NCBI GenBank assembly: GCA_031549175.1
Contig: JAVBQH010000054.1
Location: 1-18,535, forward strand
Length of the DNA stretch: 18,535 nt
Source of the DNA: WRIS01 sp031549175
Lineage (GTDB): Bacteria; Actinomycetota; Coriobacteriia; Coriobacteriales; Eggerthellaceae
Direction of reading: 5' to 3'
Shown: one piece after another, positions 7,488-14,218 of the stretch
How the letters are laid out: each line of letters starts with the position of its first letter
How positions within the stretch are numbered: the first letter of the stretch is position 1
Program-made: the position numbers and the translations under genes
The notes under the pieces: model-generated
The model's input: only the letters and a program-made list of their open reading frames with translations
Told to the model about the DNA's origin: nothing
The model's database searches: none

Positions 7488-7778
7488 GTGTCGGGCGAAG
7501 AAAAACAATCGAACAGCGTTGCGGCCTCAGAGGAAGCCCAGAGGATCCTTTCGGGGCTTGACGGATATTGCTCTTTCAGCATGAAGGATATATCGGATCC
7601 TGTGCCGGTCCAAGGGAGCGCCGTCCATGACGAGCTAGGCTCTTCGATACGCTCGTCGCTTGAGTCCTGGAAGTCCCTTCTCATCTCTGATGCGGCTGCC
7701 ATCGAGCAGACGGGGCTTGCATTTAATGAGGTAGATGGAAGCCTTGCAAGGGGTCTTCTTGGGGTCGGTGATGAATGA
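7488..7778 (+). CDS. Lap1-like small helical partner of an LXG effector (T7SS)
   Basis: This is a 96-residue, mostly helical protein. GTG 7488 has a strong AGGAGGT seven bases upstream. The C-terminal half (SSIRSSLESWKSLLISDAA, then LAFNEVDGSLA) resembles the DUF3130/TIGR04197 group, the Lap1 partners of LXG effectors. F79-x3-D83 matches the FxxxD motif by which such proteins mark the effector complex for T7SS export. It is not a classical WXG100 protein, as no central WxG is seen. The stop overlaps the next start (ATGATG), and that gene in turn overlaps the LXG gene, so the three are translationally coupled. The assignment rests on size, helix pattern, FxxxD and position; a profile search would settle it. 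Confidence 0.6.
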   Translation: MSGEEKQSNSVAASEEAQRILSGLDGYCSFSMKDISDPVPVQGSAVHDELGSSIRSSLESWKSLLISDAAAIEQTGLAFNEVDGSLARGLLGVGDE

Positions 7779-8161
7779 TGGCTGGTTGGAACGAGACCAT
7801 GGAGGCCGCCGCAAGGGAGTATAACAGCACCCTCAGGAGCCTTGATCTAAAACGCGATCGGCTTAGGGAAGGCGAGTGCCAACAGGGGTACGCTAAGGAT
7901 ATGTTTGAAATCGATGCCAGGGCAAACCTCATGTTGGTGGAGAGGTTCCTCACGATGCCCGGCGCGGACGCCCATGCCCTGTACATGCTCGAGCGCATGC
8001 ACGAGACCATTTACGAGGCGGATTCCTACTTCGAACAGCAGGCGGAAGAGTCGGCCGGGAATAGAAGGAAGCTAGAAGATGAGGAACAGGCGGCTGAAGC
8101 TGTCTATAGGGGGAAACTGAGGGCTCTAGAGGAGAACGGCAGAGAGCGGAGCTGGTTATGA
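7775..8161 (+). CDS. Lap2-like coiled-coil partner of an LXG effector (T7SS)
   Basis: The 128-residue protein is charged and almost entirely helical, with two long amphipathic stretches: about residues 5-55, and about 70-125, which is Glu/Arg/Lys rich (EEQAAEAVYRGKLRALEENGRER). There is no signal peptide or membrane segment. Length, composition and position resemble the DUF3958 (Lap2) proteins that pair with Lap1 and bind the LXG domain. Two adjacent ATG codons at 7775 and 7778 are possible starts, the first overlapping the Lap1-like stop. Its own stop (TGA 8159-8161) overlaps the LXG start as ATGA. Beyond context the family call is tentative. It could also be an unrelated dedicated chaperone for the toxin. 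Confidence 0.5.
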   Translation: MMAGWNETMEAAAREYNSTLRSLDLKRDRLREGECQQGYAKDMFEIDARANLMLVERFLTMPGADAHALYMLERMHETIYEADSYFEQQAEESAGNRRKLEDEEQAAEAVYRGKLRALEENGRERSWL

Positions 8162-9597
8162 GGATCGACAAGGGTACTGCAAGGGACTTGCTGGTCTCGG
8201 AGAACCGGTCAATTGATGAGCAGCTTAGTCTGAATTCCGCCCAGGTACATAAACTTACTGCAGTACTGTCTGACGAGCGTTGCTCGTCAGACGCATACTC
8301 CGCCATTGCGGAGCGCGTCAGGGGTCTGAGGATACCAGTCGCCAAGGCGCAGTTTCTGGCGCTCGAGGCAGTGCGGGCTGGCAACGAACAAAATCTGGCT
8401 GCAATCGACGCCCTTCCCGAAACGAGTCCAGGCATACTTGACACTGACACTTGCCAAGCGATGATAGACGAGGTCATGCTACAGAATCAGAGGCTATATG
8501 CTCAACAGGAGTCATGCCAGAAGGGTGGCCTTGGCGAAAGCGGTTCGGGGGCGTTGTTCACGCTTTACAGCTCTATGTTGTCTATGAACGATGCTATAGT
8601 TTCAAGGATGAATGCCATGGTTGATGCGGCATATACATACGAAGCGGCATCAGCGGCATATTACTCAGCGGCGCAAGATTCAGCATCGTCTGCGCTCAGG
8701 GGTGCTACCGAATCAGTATCTTCCTACCTCACGCTCGGTACCTTTGGGGACACGTCTTGGGTGGCCGGCGCACAGGAGGGCTACGACAAGGCTTGCGTAC
8801 GCCAGGTGGAGCGGGTGATGCTCGGGTTATCTAAGGATGGGACAATGTACCTGTCGCCGGACTTCCAGCACATCTACTACAATGGGAAGAAATGGAAGAT
8901 CGATAGTTTTTTGGAAGAGGTAGACGAGTACGACAAGAAGCCACGTATAAGTCAGAGTTGGGGAGACCCGCTGCACACAGTCAAGATGCCATTCTCTGTA
9001 TTTAACCTTGCAGAATTTCTTGCATATTTCGGAAATGGTACGTCAAACCCGAATGCGACCCAGGAAAAAAGCAAAGGGACGCAGTTAAGTTCAAAAAATG
9101 GATCGACAATGGCTGGCCTCGCCATAGGAGCTGAAGTAGTAGGTACAGCTGCCAGCTCAAAACATGATTATGAAATTGCATTCAAATTTTTCGATAATGG
9201 CATCGGTGGATACAGGGTAAGCATCCTTGGAAAGGAAGAATATCCAACAGGGGCACGTTCCCTATCGACTACCTACTGGAAGCCAGGGGCACATATGATA
9301 GCAGCAGAAATGTATGAGAAATACAGCGGAAAGAGCAGTTTTATTGAAACGCGATATGATATTTCCATCGAATACGACGCAGACAGACAAGCAGAAGGAG
9401 CTTATACAAGCAGCTTCTGTTTCAATGACTCAGGGGAGCTTGTTGAAAAAGTCATTAGATATCCCAAAGACCGCATTGTGATCAATGTTGATGCCGGATT
9501 AACAGAAAGCATAGATATTACTGATGCAGTATTCGCCAACGCAACCGGGTCACCTGATAAGGGATTCCAGGATGCCATTAATGGGAAAATGGCCTGA
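8158..9597 (+). CDS. LXG-like T7SS effector, predicted polymorphic toxin with unknown C-terminal domain
   Basis: The 479-residue protein is divided in two. Residues 1 to about 200 are helical and follow the LXG (PF04740) pattern: an N-terminal helix, a turn followed by AYSAIAERVRGLRIPVAK, then helix QFLALEAVRAGNEQNLAAIDALPE, and later long alanine-rich helices. The turn that normally carries L-x-G reads CSSDAY (residues 42-47), so the motif itself is lost. Residues from about 230 to the end are richer in aromatic, Gly and beta-type sequence, and I recognise no toxin family there. A small-residue stretch at about 318-333 (TMAGLAIGAEVVGTAA) has GxxxG-like spacing. There is no Sec signal, as expected for T7SS substrates. 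ATG 8158 overlaps the preceding gene by four bases. The 3' half is clearly AT-richer than core genes, which suggests transfer. Toxin activity is inferred from architecture and the following membrane proteins. Confidence 0.65.
   Translation: MRIDKGTARDLLVSENRSIDEQLSLNSAQVHKLTAVLSDERCSSDAYSAIAERVRGLRIPVAKAQFLALEAVRAGNEQNLAAIDALPETSPGILDTDTCQAMIDEVMLQNQRLYAQQESCQKGGLGESGSGALFTLYSSMLSMNDAIVSRMNAMVDAAYTYEAASAAYYSAAQDSASSALRGATESVSSYLTLGTFGDTSWVAGAQEGYDKACVRQVERVMLGLSKDGTMYLSPDFQHIYYNGKKWKIDSFLEEVDEYDKKPRISQSWGDPLHTVKMPFSVFNLAEFLAYFGNGTSNPNATQEKSKGTQLSSKNGSTMAGLAIGAEVVGTAASSKHDYEIAFKFFDNGIGGYRVSILGKEEYPTGARSLSTTYWKPGAHMIAAEMYEKYSGKSSFIETRYDISIEYDADRQAEGAYTSSFCFNDSGELVEKVIRYPKDRIVINVDAGLTESIDITDAVFANATGSPDKGFQDAINGKMA
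8256..8292. repeat. adjacent perfect palindromes inside the LXG coding region
   Basis: TACTGCAGTA (8256-8265) is a perfect 10-bp palindrome. Two bases later an 11-bp perfect inverted repeat begins: GTCTGACGAGC (8268-8278), spacer GTT, GCTCGTCAGAC (8282-8292). It encodes the residues at the place where the LXG turn is expected (DERCSSD). In mRNA it would form a very stable short-loop hairpin about 110 bases into the gene. Confidence 0.85.
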
Positions 9598-9612
9598 CAG
9601 GAGGCATTAGTA

Positions 9613-10293
9613 TTGGATGATATGAGAAAAAGTGAAAGTGGGACAATAAAAATCGTAGTTGTGATTGTTCTTTTCGCGATAGCCTATGGGCTTTCGGGCG
9701 CTTTGATGTTCACTATCGACGGTATTGGACTTGTTGAATACCTCGCATGGTTTTTCTTTCTTGTTGTAGGAACGCTTTATTTAGTTCGACCGCGCGAACA
9801 GAAGGCGACGCGGGCAGTTATGGTAAGGCTCTTTATATTTACAACGATTGGAGTGTTGTTTCTCTCTCTGCATCCATGGACCTATATCATCAACCTTGCT
9901 GCTTACGCAAGAAATGATCTGGCAATCTATCTTACTACTTACCTAAGTATAGCAATCGGGCTTCTATGCGTGGCGACCGTAACCGTCTTTGTTGCAAGTT
10001 GCACATTAAGGCTTCGCATAAGGCCAAACATTGGCCAAGTCGTACGGCTTGTTTTTTTTCTACTCCTTAGTGCGGCTCTTTCTACTGTAATTGCGTTCCT
10101 CCAATATTACTCCCTCTCTTCTTTACCCGATGCCGCTATCCTGGCCAATGTATTCCTAGGTTCTTTTCTGTCGCAGTTGTCGTACGGTATCCTCTATTAC
10201 CCACTTTTAAGGTTTCTACAGGATCAGGCTGCATGTAAAAAAGAGTTCTCGGGATCGATGTCAAGGCAGAAACGGATGTTGGATGACGAATAA
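9613..10293 (+). CDS. six-helix membrane protein, predicted immunity protein 1
   Basis: The 226-residue protein has six predicted membrane helices, at about 13-34, 40-58, 69-91, 103-129, 142-167 and 176-202, with short charged ends. TTG 9613 lies eight bases after AGGAGG (9599-9604), and this site begins two bases after the toxin stop, so the pair is one transcription unit. ATG 9622 would be too far from that site. Conserved landmarks shared with the next gene are AYGL in helix 1, LHPWTY after helix 3 and QLSYGILYYPL in helix 6. I recognise no transporter or enzyme family. Position directly after an LXG gene and wholly membrane-embedded structure suggest an immunity protein against a toxin acting in or across the membrane. 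A different membrane role cannot be excluded. Confidence 0.6.
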   Translation: MDDMRKSESGTIKIVVVIVLFAIAYGLSGALMFTIDGIGLVEYLAWFFFLVVGTLYLVRPREQKATRAVMVRLFIFTTIGVLFLSLHPWTYIINLAAYARNDLAIYLTTYLSIAIGLLCVATVTVFVASCTLRLRIRPNIGQVVRLVFFLLLSAALSTVIAFLQYYSLSSLPDAAILANVFLGSFLSQLSYGILYYPLLRFLQDQAACKKEFSGSMSRQKRMLDDE

Positions 10294-10462
10294 TCCTGTA
10301 CTTAGTTTTAATTGATTCTCATGACTGCACTTAAAAGGATATTGGGGGCAGAAGCTTTGTTTTGAGAAGAAACAATGCTCTGGAATCGAAGTACGAGCAT
10401 CGCCTTATTCTGACCTTTCAGTGCCCCGGGGTATTGAGGCAAACGATGACGAGGTTGAAACT

Positions 10463-11131
10463 ATGGTAAAAATAAATGAATCGTCGAAGATCGTCATTGC
10501 GGTTGTATTTTCCGCTGCAACTTACGGATTACTGCGGGTTGTGATGTACTCCTTTGATGAGGCTTTGTTTTTAGAGTACGTATGGTGGTATCTATTTTTG
10601 GGAACTTGTTCATTCTACCTGTTGAAGTATGGAGGGCAGGATATATCTATTGGATCAGTTGTGCGGTTTTTCATATCGTCAACAATTTGTATTGCTGTCG
10701 TCTATCTTCACCCATGGACATATTTCTCATACTTTGCTGCATTTGCTGGAAACCCCATTGCAATTTTCTTTGTAATGGGGGGCGGGATGGCGATAAACCT
10801 AATATGTGTGGCAGGAAGCGTCTTGTTCTCTGCCTGCTTCACAAATAAGCTTATCCCAAAGCCCAACATGACTTCAGCGCTTTGGTTTGTTCTGCTCTTG
10901 CTGTTATCCTCTGCGGTTGCTATGGGGTTAACTCTTATTGAATACCCATTCCTTGCATCAAGAAGTGACGTAGCTGTCGAACTCTATATATTCTCCGAAG
11001 GGTTTTTGATGCAGTTGTCGTACGGTATCCTCTATTACCCGCTTTTTAGGTTTCTGCAAGCCGAGATGGCACATAAGACGAGACCCTTGGGTTCCGCATC
11101 GGAGAAAGTCGGTTCACTGGACGCAGAATAG
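10463..11131 (+). CDS. six-helix membrane protein, predicted immunity protein 2 (paralogue)
   Basis: This paralogue has 222 residues and the same six-helix plan, including ATYGL, LHPWTY and QLSYGILYYPL. ATG 10463 has GAGG eight bases upstream and aligns with the N-terminus of the preceding paralogue; GTG 10421 would add 14 polar residues without support. Most of the protein has diverged, yet 30 bases in helix 6 are identical between the genes (10173-10202 and 11011-11040). The 169-base gap before it has no clear gene; it holds an ATGCTC/GAGCAT inverted repeat near 10375-10400. The likely role is a second immunity protein, either for an allelic toxin variant or an orphan captured from another strain. 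Base composition is AT-rich like the first copy. Confidence 0.58.
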   Translation: MVKINESSKIVIAVVFSAATYGLLRVVMYSFDEALFLEYVWWYLFLGTCSFYLLKYGGQDISIGSVVRFFISSTICIAVVYLHPWTYFSYFAAFAGNPIAIFFVMGGGMAINLICVAGSVLFSACFTNKLIPKPNMTSALWFVLLLLLSSAVAMGLTLIEYPFLASRSDVAVELYIFSEGFLMQLSYGILYYPLFRFLQAEMAHKTRPLGSASEKVGSLDAE

Positions 11132-11150
11132 CCATTCCGCTCGCAATCAA

Positions 11151-11180
11151 CCATGTTCCTTCATGGAAGTTTTCTTCTTT
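11151..11180 (+). terminator. possible weak terminator after the toxin/immunity module
   Basis: CCATG (11151-11155) and CATGG (11162-11166) form a five-pair stem with a six-base loop, followed by a T-rich stretch AAGTTTTCTTCTTT. The stem is short and not GC-rich, so efficiency is doubtful, but it is the only terminator-like structure between the second membrane protein and rpsO. Confidence 0.35.
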
Positions 11181-11258
11181 CATAAACTGGTCGGTGGAGC
11201 CTCACTTTCAAGGGGACTTTGAGCCGATGTGTTCGGGATGTGGTCGGGAAAACCCTGC

Positions 11259-11287
11259 TTGCCCGGCTTATGCAAAACACCTATACT
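11259..11287 (+). promoter_or_regulatory. promoter upstream of rpsO
   Basis: TTGCCC (11259-11264) and TATACT (11282-11287) are separated by exactly 17 bases, close to a housekeeping sigma-factor promoter. A second TATACT lies at 11315-11320 without a good -35. Transcripts from the first would carry a leader of about 105 bases before rpsO. Confidence 0.6.
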
Positions 11288-11336
11288 TGGTGGGCTGCAA
11301 AAATGCGGCCTCTTTATACTTAGCCGGTATGCCTCC

Positions 11337-11399
11337 ACCGCTTATGGGCTCAGCATAAGGGGATTGAAGCGCGAAAGGCGCAGAACAGAAAGGTGGAAA
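11337..11399 (+). promoter_or_regulatory. structured rpsO leader (candidate S15 autoregulatory site)
   Basis: Two hairpins precede rpsO. CTTATG (11341-11346) pairs with CATAAG (11354-11359) across a seven-base loop. GCGC (11369-11372) pairs with GCGC (11378-11381) around GAAAG. S15 represses its own mRNA through leader structures in several phyla, so an autoregulatory element is plausible. No known S15-leader consensus was matched here. Confidence 0.4.
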
Positions 11400-11687
11400 A
11401 TGGCTAACAAAGACAGCATTTCCAAAGAACGCACCGCAGAGCTTGTCAAGGAGTACGGACAGGGCGAAAGTGATTCCGGCAGCGCAGACGTGCAGGTTGC
11501 AATCCTCTCCGAGCGCATCAAGAACCTCACCGCACATTTGAAGGAGCATCCGAAGGATCACCATACGCGCCGCGGCCTCATGAAGCTCATCGGCAAGCGC
11601 CGCAGCCTTCTGAAGTACATAAAAAGCCGCGACATCGAAGCCTACCGCTCACTTATCAAGAAGGTCGGCATCCGCGACAATATTTAA
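11400..11687 (+). CDS. rpsO: 30S ribosomal protein S15
   Basis: S15 binds the central domain of 16S rRNA early in 30S assembly. The 95-residue protein has the typical SADVQVAILSERIKNLTAHL, HPKDHHTRRGLMKLIGKRRSLLKY and an ending related to YRSLIKKVGIR. ATG 11400 has AGGTGG three bases upstream, a close spacing. The longer frame from 11229 would run through the promoter and leader and is rejected. Compared with typical S15 there are a few extra N-terminal residues (MANKDSIS). It is followed by a strong terminator and then pnp, the common rpsO-pnp order. Confidence 0.97.
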   Translation: MANKDSISKERTAELVKEYGQGESDSGSADVQVAILSERIKNLTAHLKEHPKDHHTRRGLMKLIGKRRSLLKYIKSRDIEAYRSLIKKVGIRDNI

Positions 11688-11692
11688 GCATC

Positions 11693-11714
11693 AGCCCGCT
11701 TATGCGGGCTTTTG
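11693..11714 (+). terminator. Rho-independent terminator/attenuator between rpsO and pnp
   Basis: AGCCCGC (11693-11699) and GCGGGCT (11704-11710) form a perfect seven-pair GC-rich stem with loop TTAT, followed by a short T run. It starts six bases after the rpsO stop. The short T tail suggests partial read-through into pnp is possible. Confidence 0.85.
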
Positions 11715-11786
11715 TATATTCGGTCGAAGGCGCAAGGGCGTTTTTGCTCGGGGAGTCAGGCAACAAGGGCCTGGAATCCGAAGAAG

Positions 11787-11810
11787 CTTTTGTGCAATAG
11801 GGCGCAAAAG
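11787..11810 (+). promoter_or_regulatory. hairpin in the pnp leader
   Basis: CTTTTGTGC (11787-11795) pairs with GCGCAAAAG (11802-11810) over nine positions including one G-T pair, with loop AATAGG. It ends 21 bases before the pnp start. Leader stems before pnp are RNase III/PNPase autoregulatory sites in other bacteria; that role here is inference. Confidence 0.5.
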
Positions 11811-11831
11811 AGCAAAAGAAAGTTGATTTCT

Positions 11832-14006
11832 ATGAACAAGATCGTTGAAAGCTTTGAGCTCTACGGTAAGAACTACCGCTTCGAAACGGGCGAGCTTGCA
11901 AAGCAGGCAACAGGCGCCGTGCTGGTCACACAAGGTGACACCACCGTGCTTCTGACCGCAGTCGTCTCCTCCGAGCGGAAGGACTACGATTTCTTCCCCC
12001 TGACCGTCGACTTCATCGAGAAGATGTATGCGGTCGGCCGCATCCCCGGCGGCTACCTCAAAAGGGAGTCGCGCCCAAGCGACAAAGGAACCCTGACCGC
12101 CCGTATGATCGACCGACCCATCCGTACCGGTTTCCCGGACGGCTTCAAACAGGAGGTGCACGTCGTCGCGACCACGTTTGTCGCAGACGGGCAGAACGCC
12201 CCTGACTGCATCTGCATCGGCGGAGCCTCGGCGGCCCTTCTCGCCGGCGGAGCACCCTTCGACGGCCCGGCTGCATGCGTCCGCGTCGGCCGCGATAAGG
12301 ATTCCGGTGAATTCCTGGTCAACCCTACATTCGATGAGCTTGAGAATTCTGATCTCGAGCTGACCATCGCAGGTACCGCCGACTACATCTCAATGGTTGA
12401 GGCAGGTGCCGACGAGATATCTGAAGAAGACATGCTTTCTGCAATGGAGTTCGCCCAAGAGGCGATCGCCGCATTCTGCGAAAGGCAGGCCGCGTTCCTC
12501 GCCAAGGTGAACCCGACCCCTGTCGAGTACCCGATCCATCAGCCGGATGCCGCCCTCAAAGAGCGCGTCGAGAAGTACTACGACCAGATGTCTGCCGCCT
12601 TGAAGGATGCCGACAAGCAGGCCCGCATGGAGAAGGTCTCCTTGCTCAAGGCCTCAATCAAGGAAGAGGCGTTCAGCGAAGAGGAGCGCAGCGCATGGGG
12701 GTCTGACATTTCTGCAGAGCTGAAGTCCCTTGAGAAGCATGCCATGCGCCGCATGGTCATCGAGACGGGCGAGCGCGCCGACGGGCGCCGCGCCGACGAG
12801 ATCCGGCCGCTTTACATCGTTCCCGGCTACCTTCCCCGCGTCCATGGCTCAGGCCTGTTCCAGCGTGGGCAGACCCAGGTCCTCTCGGTCGCAACGCTCG
12901 GTATGCTCAACGAATGGCAACGCCTTGACACGATCGACCCCCAAGAAGGCAAGCGCTATATGCACCATTACAACTTCCCGCCGTACTGCACCGGCGAGGC
13001 AGGTCGCATGGGCGCGCCTAAGCGCCGCGAGATCGGCCATGGCGCGTTGGCTGAACGGGCATTGATCCCCGTGTTGCCCGACGAGGACGAGTTCCCGTAC
13101 TCGATTCGCGTGGTATCCGAGGTCACCGAGTCGAACGGTTCTTCTTCCATGGCGTCGACCTGCGGCTCGTCCCTTGCGTTGATGGATGCCGGGGTGCCGA
13201 TCAAGCGCCCTGTTTCCGGCATCGCCATGGGCCTTATCAAAGAAGGCGATGACGTCGTCATCCTCTCCGACATCCAAGGCCTCGAAGACTTCCTCGGCGA
13301 CATGGACTTCAAGGTCTGCGGCACTGAGCGCGGCATAACGGCGCTCCAGATGGACAACAAGGCGCGCGGGCTTTCGATAGACATCCTCAAAAGAGCCCTC
13401 GAGCAGGCTAAGGAAGGCCGTGCCTACATCATGGGGCATATGCTTGAAACCATCAACGCACCCCGCAGCGAGCTTTCGCCCTTCGCCCCGCGTATCGAGA
13501 CCATCCATATCCCGGTCGACAAGATCCGCGACGTCATCGGGACGGGCGGCAAGGTGATCCGCGGCATCCAGGAAGAGACCGGTGCCACCATCGAGATCCT
13601 CGAGGACGGCACGGTGCATATCGCCGCCATCGAGGGATCAGCGGGAGACGCAGCGAAGGCCATAGTCCTCGGGATCGTGAAGGAGCCCGAACTGGGCGAG
13701 ATCTATGACGGGGAAGTGGTCGGAATCAAGGATTTCGGCGCCTTCATCAAGCTTACACCTGGCAAAGACGGCCTGCTGCACATCTCGCGCATGGCCAACG
13801 GTCGCGTTGCAAAGGTCGAGGATGTCCTTGCCGTGGGCGATATCGTCAAGGTAGAGGTCATTGAGGTCGGGGACAACGGGAAGATCTCGCTCGACCGCAT
13901 CGACAAGCCGGAGGCTCCTGCCGGACAAAGCTTCGAGGGCCGCAAAGAGCGCAACGACAAGCCCCGCTCGAAGCCAGGCGAAGGACGTACCCCACGTCGT
14001 CGCTAA
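11832..14006 (+). CDS. pnp: polynucleotide phosphorylase
   Basis: PNPase degrades RNA from the 3' end using phosphate and can also add tails. The 724-residue protein has the full domain order: first RNase PH domain (about 5-140, with SRPSDKGTLTARMIDRPIR), helical linker, second RNase PH domain (about 325-545, with GSSSMASTCGSSLALMDAGV and the acidic GDMDFKV), KH domain (VIGTGGKVIRGIQEETGA near 570) and S1 domain (from about 620, VVGIKDFGAFIKLTPGKDGLLHIS). It ends in a basic disordered tail. ATG 11832 gives the standard N-terminus; upstream extension to 11712 runs through the terminator and leader and is rejected. The ribosome site is weak (AGAAAG). A strong terminator follows. Confidence 0.97.
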   Translation: MNKIVESFELYGKNYRFETGELAKQATGAVLVTQGDTTVLLTAVVSSERKDYDFFPLTVDFIEKMYAVGRIPGGYLKRESRPSDKGTLTARMIDRPIRTGFPDGFKQEVHVVATTFVADGQNAPDCICIGGASAALLAGGAPFDGPAACVRVGRDKDSGEFLVNPTFDELENSDLELTIAGTADYISMVEAGADEISEEDMLSAMEFAQEAIAAFCERQAAFLAKVNPTPVEYPIHQPDAALKERVEKYYDQMSAALKDADKQARMEKVSLLKASIKEEAFSEEERSAWGSDISAELKSLEKHAMRRMVIETGERADGRRADEIRPLYIVPGYLPRVHGSGLFQRGQTQVLSVATLGMLNEWQRLDTIDPQEGKRYMHHYNFPPYCTGEAGRMGAPKRREIGHGALAERALIPVLPDEDEFPYSIRVVSEVTESNGSSSMASTCGSSLALMDAGVPIKRPVSGIAMGLIKEGDDVVILSDIQGLEDFLGDMDFKVCGTERGITALQMDNKARGLSIDILKRALEQAKEGRAYIMGHMLETINAPRSELSPFAPRIETIHIPVDKIRDVIGTGGKVIRGIQEETGATIEILEDGTVHIAAIEGSAGDAAKAIVLGIVKEPELGEIYDGEVVGIKDFGAFIKLTPGKDGLLHISRMANGRVAKVEDVLAVGDIVKVEVIEVGDNGKISLDRIDKPEAPAGQSFEGRKERNDKPRSKPGEGRTPRRR

Positions 14007-14025
14007 AGACTGCAACAAGTATTCC

Positions 14026-14065
14026 AAACGGGAGAAGGGCATTATCCTTTCTCCCGTTTCTTTTT
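14026..14065 (+). terminator. strong Rho-independent terminator after pnp
   Basis: AAACGGGAGAAGG (14026-14038) pairs with CCTTTCTCCCGTTT (14046-14059), with one bulged T, and is followed by five T residues at 14061-14065. It lies 19 bases after the pnp stop and separates rpsO-pnp from dapB. Confidence 0.92.
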
Positions 14066-14066
14066 G

Positions 14067-14128
14067 TCCCCACTGTCCCACCCCTGGTTTGCATGCCCTG
14101 TCCCACCTCGGTCCCCTTGCACGCCCCT
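14067..14128. repeat. C-rich spacer with 10-bp direct repeat, G-rich on the minus strand
   Basis: CTGTCCCACC occurs twice, at 14073-14082 and 14098-14107. Several runs of three or four C lie around it, so the minus strand has multiple G-runs with short loops and could form a quadruplex. Function is unknown. Confidence 0.5.
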
Positions 14129-14218
14129 TGGACCCGAAGGGCCGGTTTTTCATCGATAGGGAAGTTATCTGATGATAGGATGTGCACACGAGACATTACG
14201 AAAGGAGCACTGAGGCAT

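Noticed and set aside
11731..11751. Second terminator after rpsO (GCGC-AAG-GGCG followed by T run)
   Set aside because: The stem is only three or four pairs with a three-base loop, too weak beside the strong terminator just upstream.
12849..13619. 256-codon open frame on the minus strand
   Set aside because: It is antisense to the core of pnp and has no independent support.
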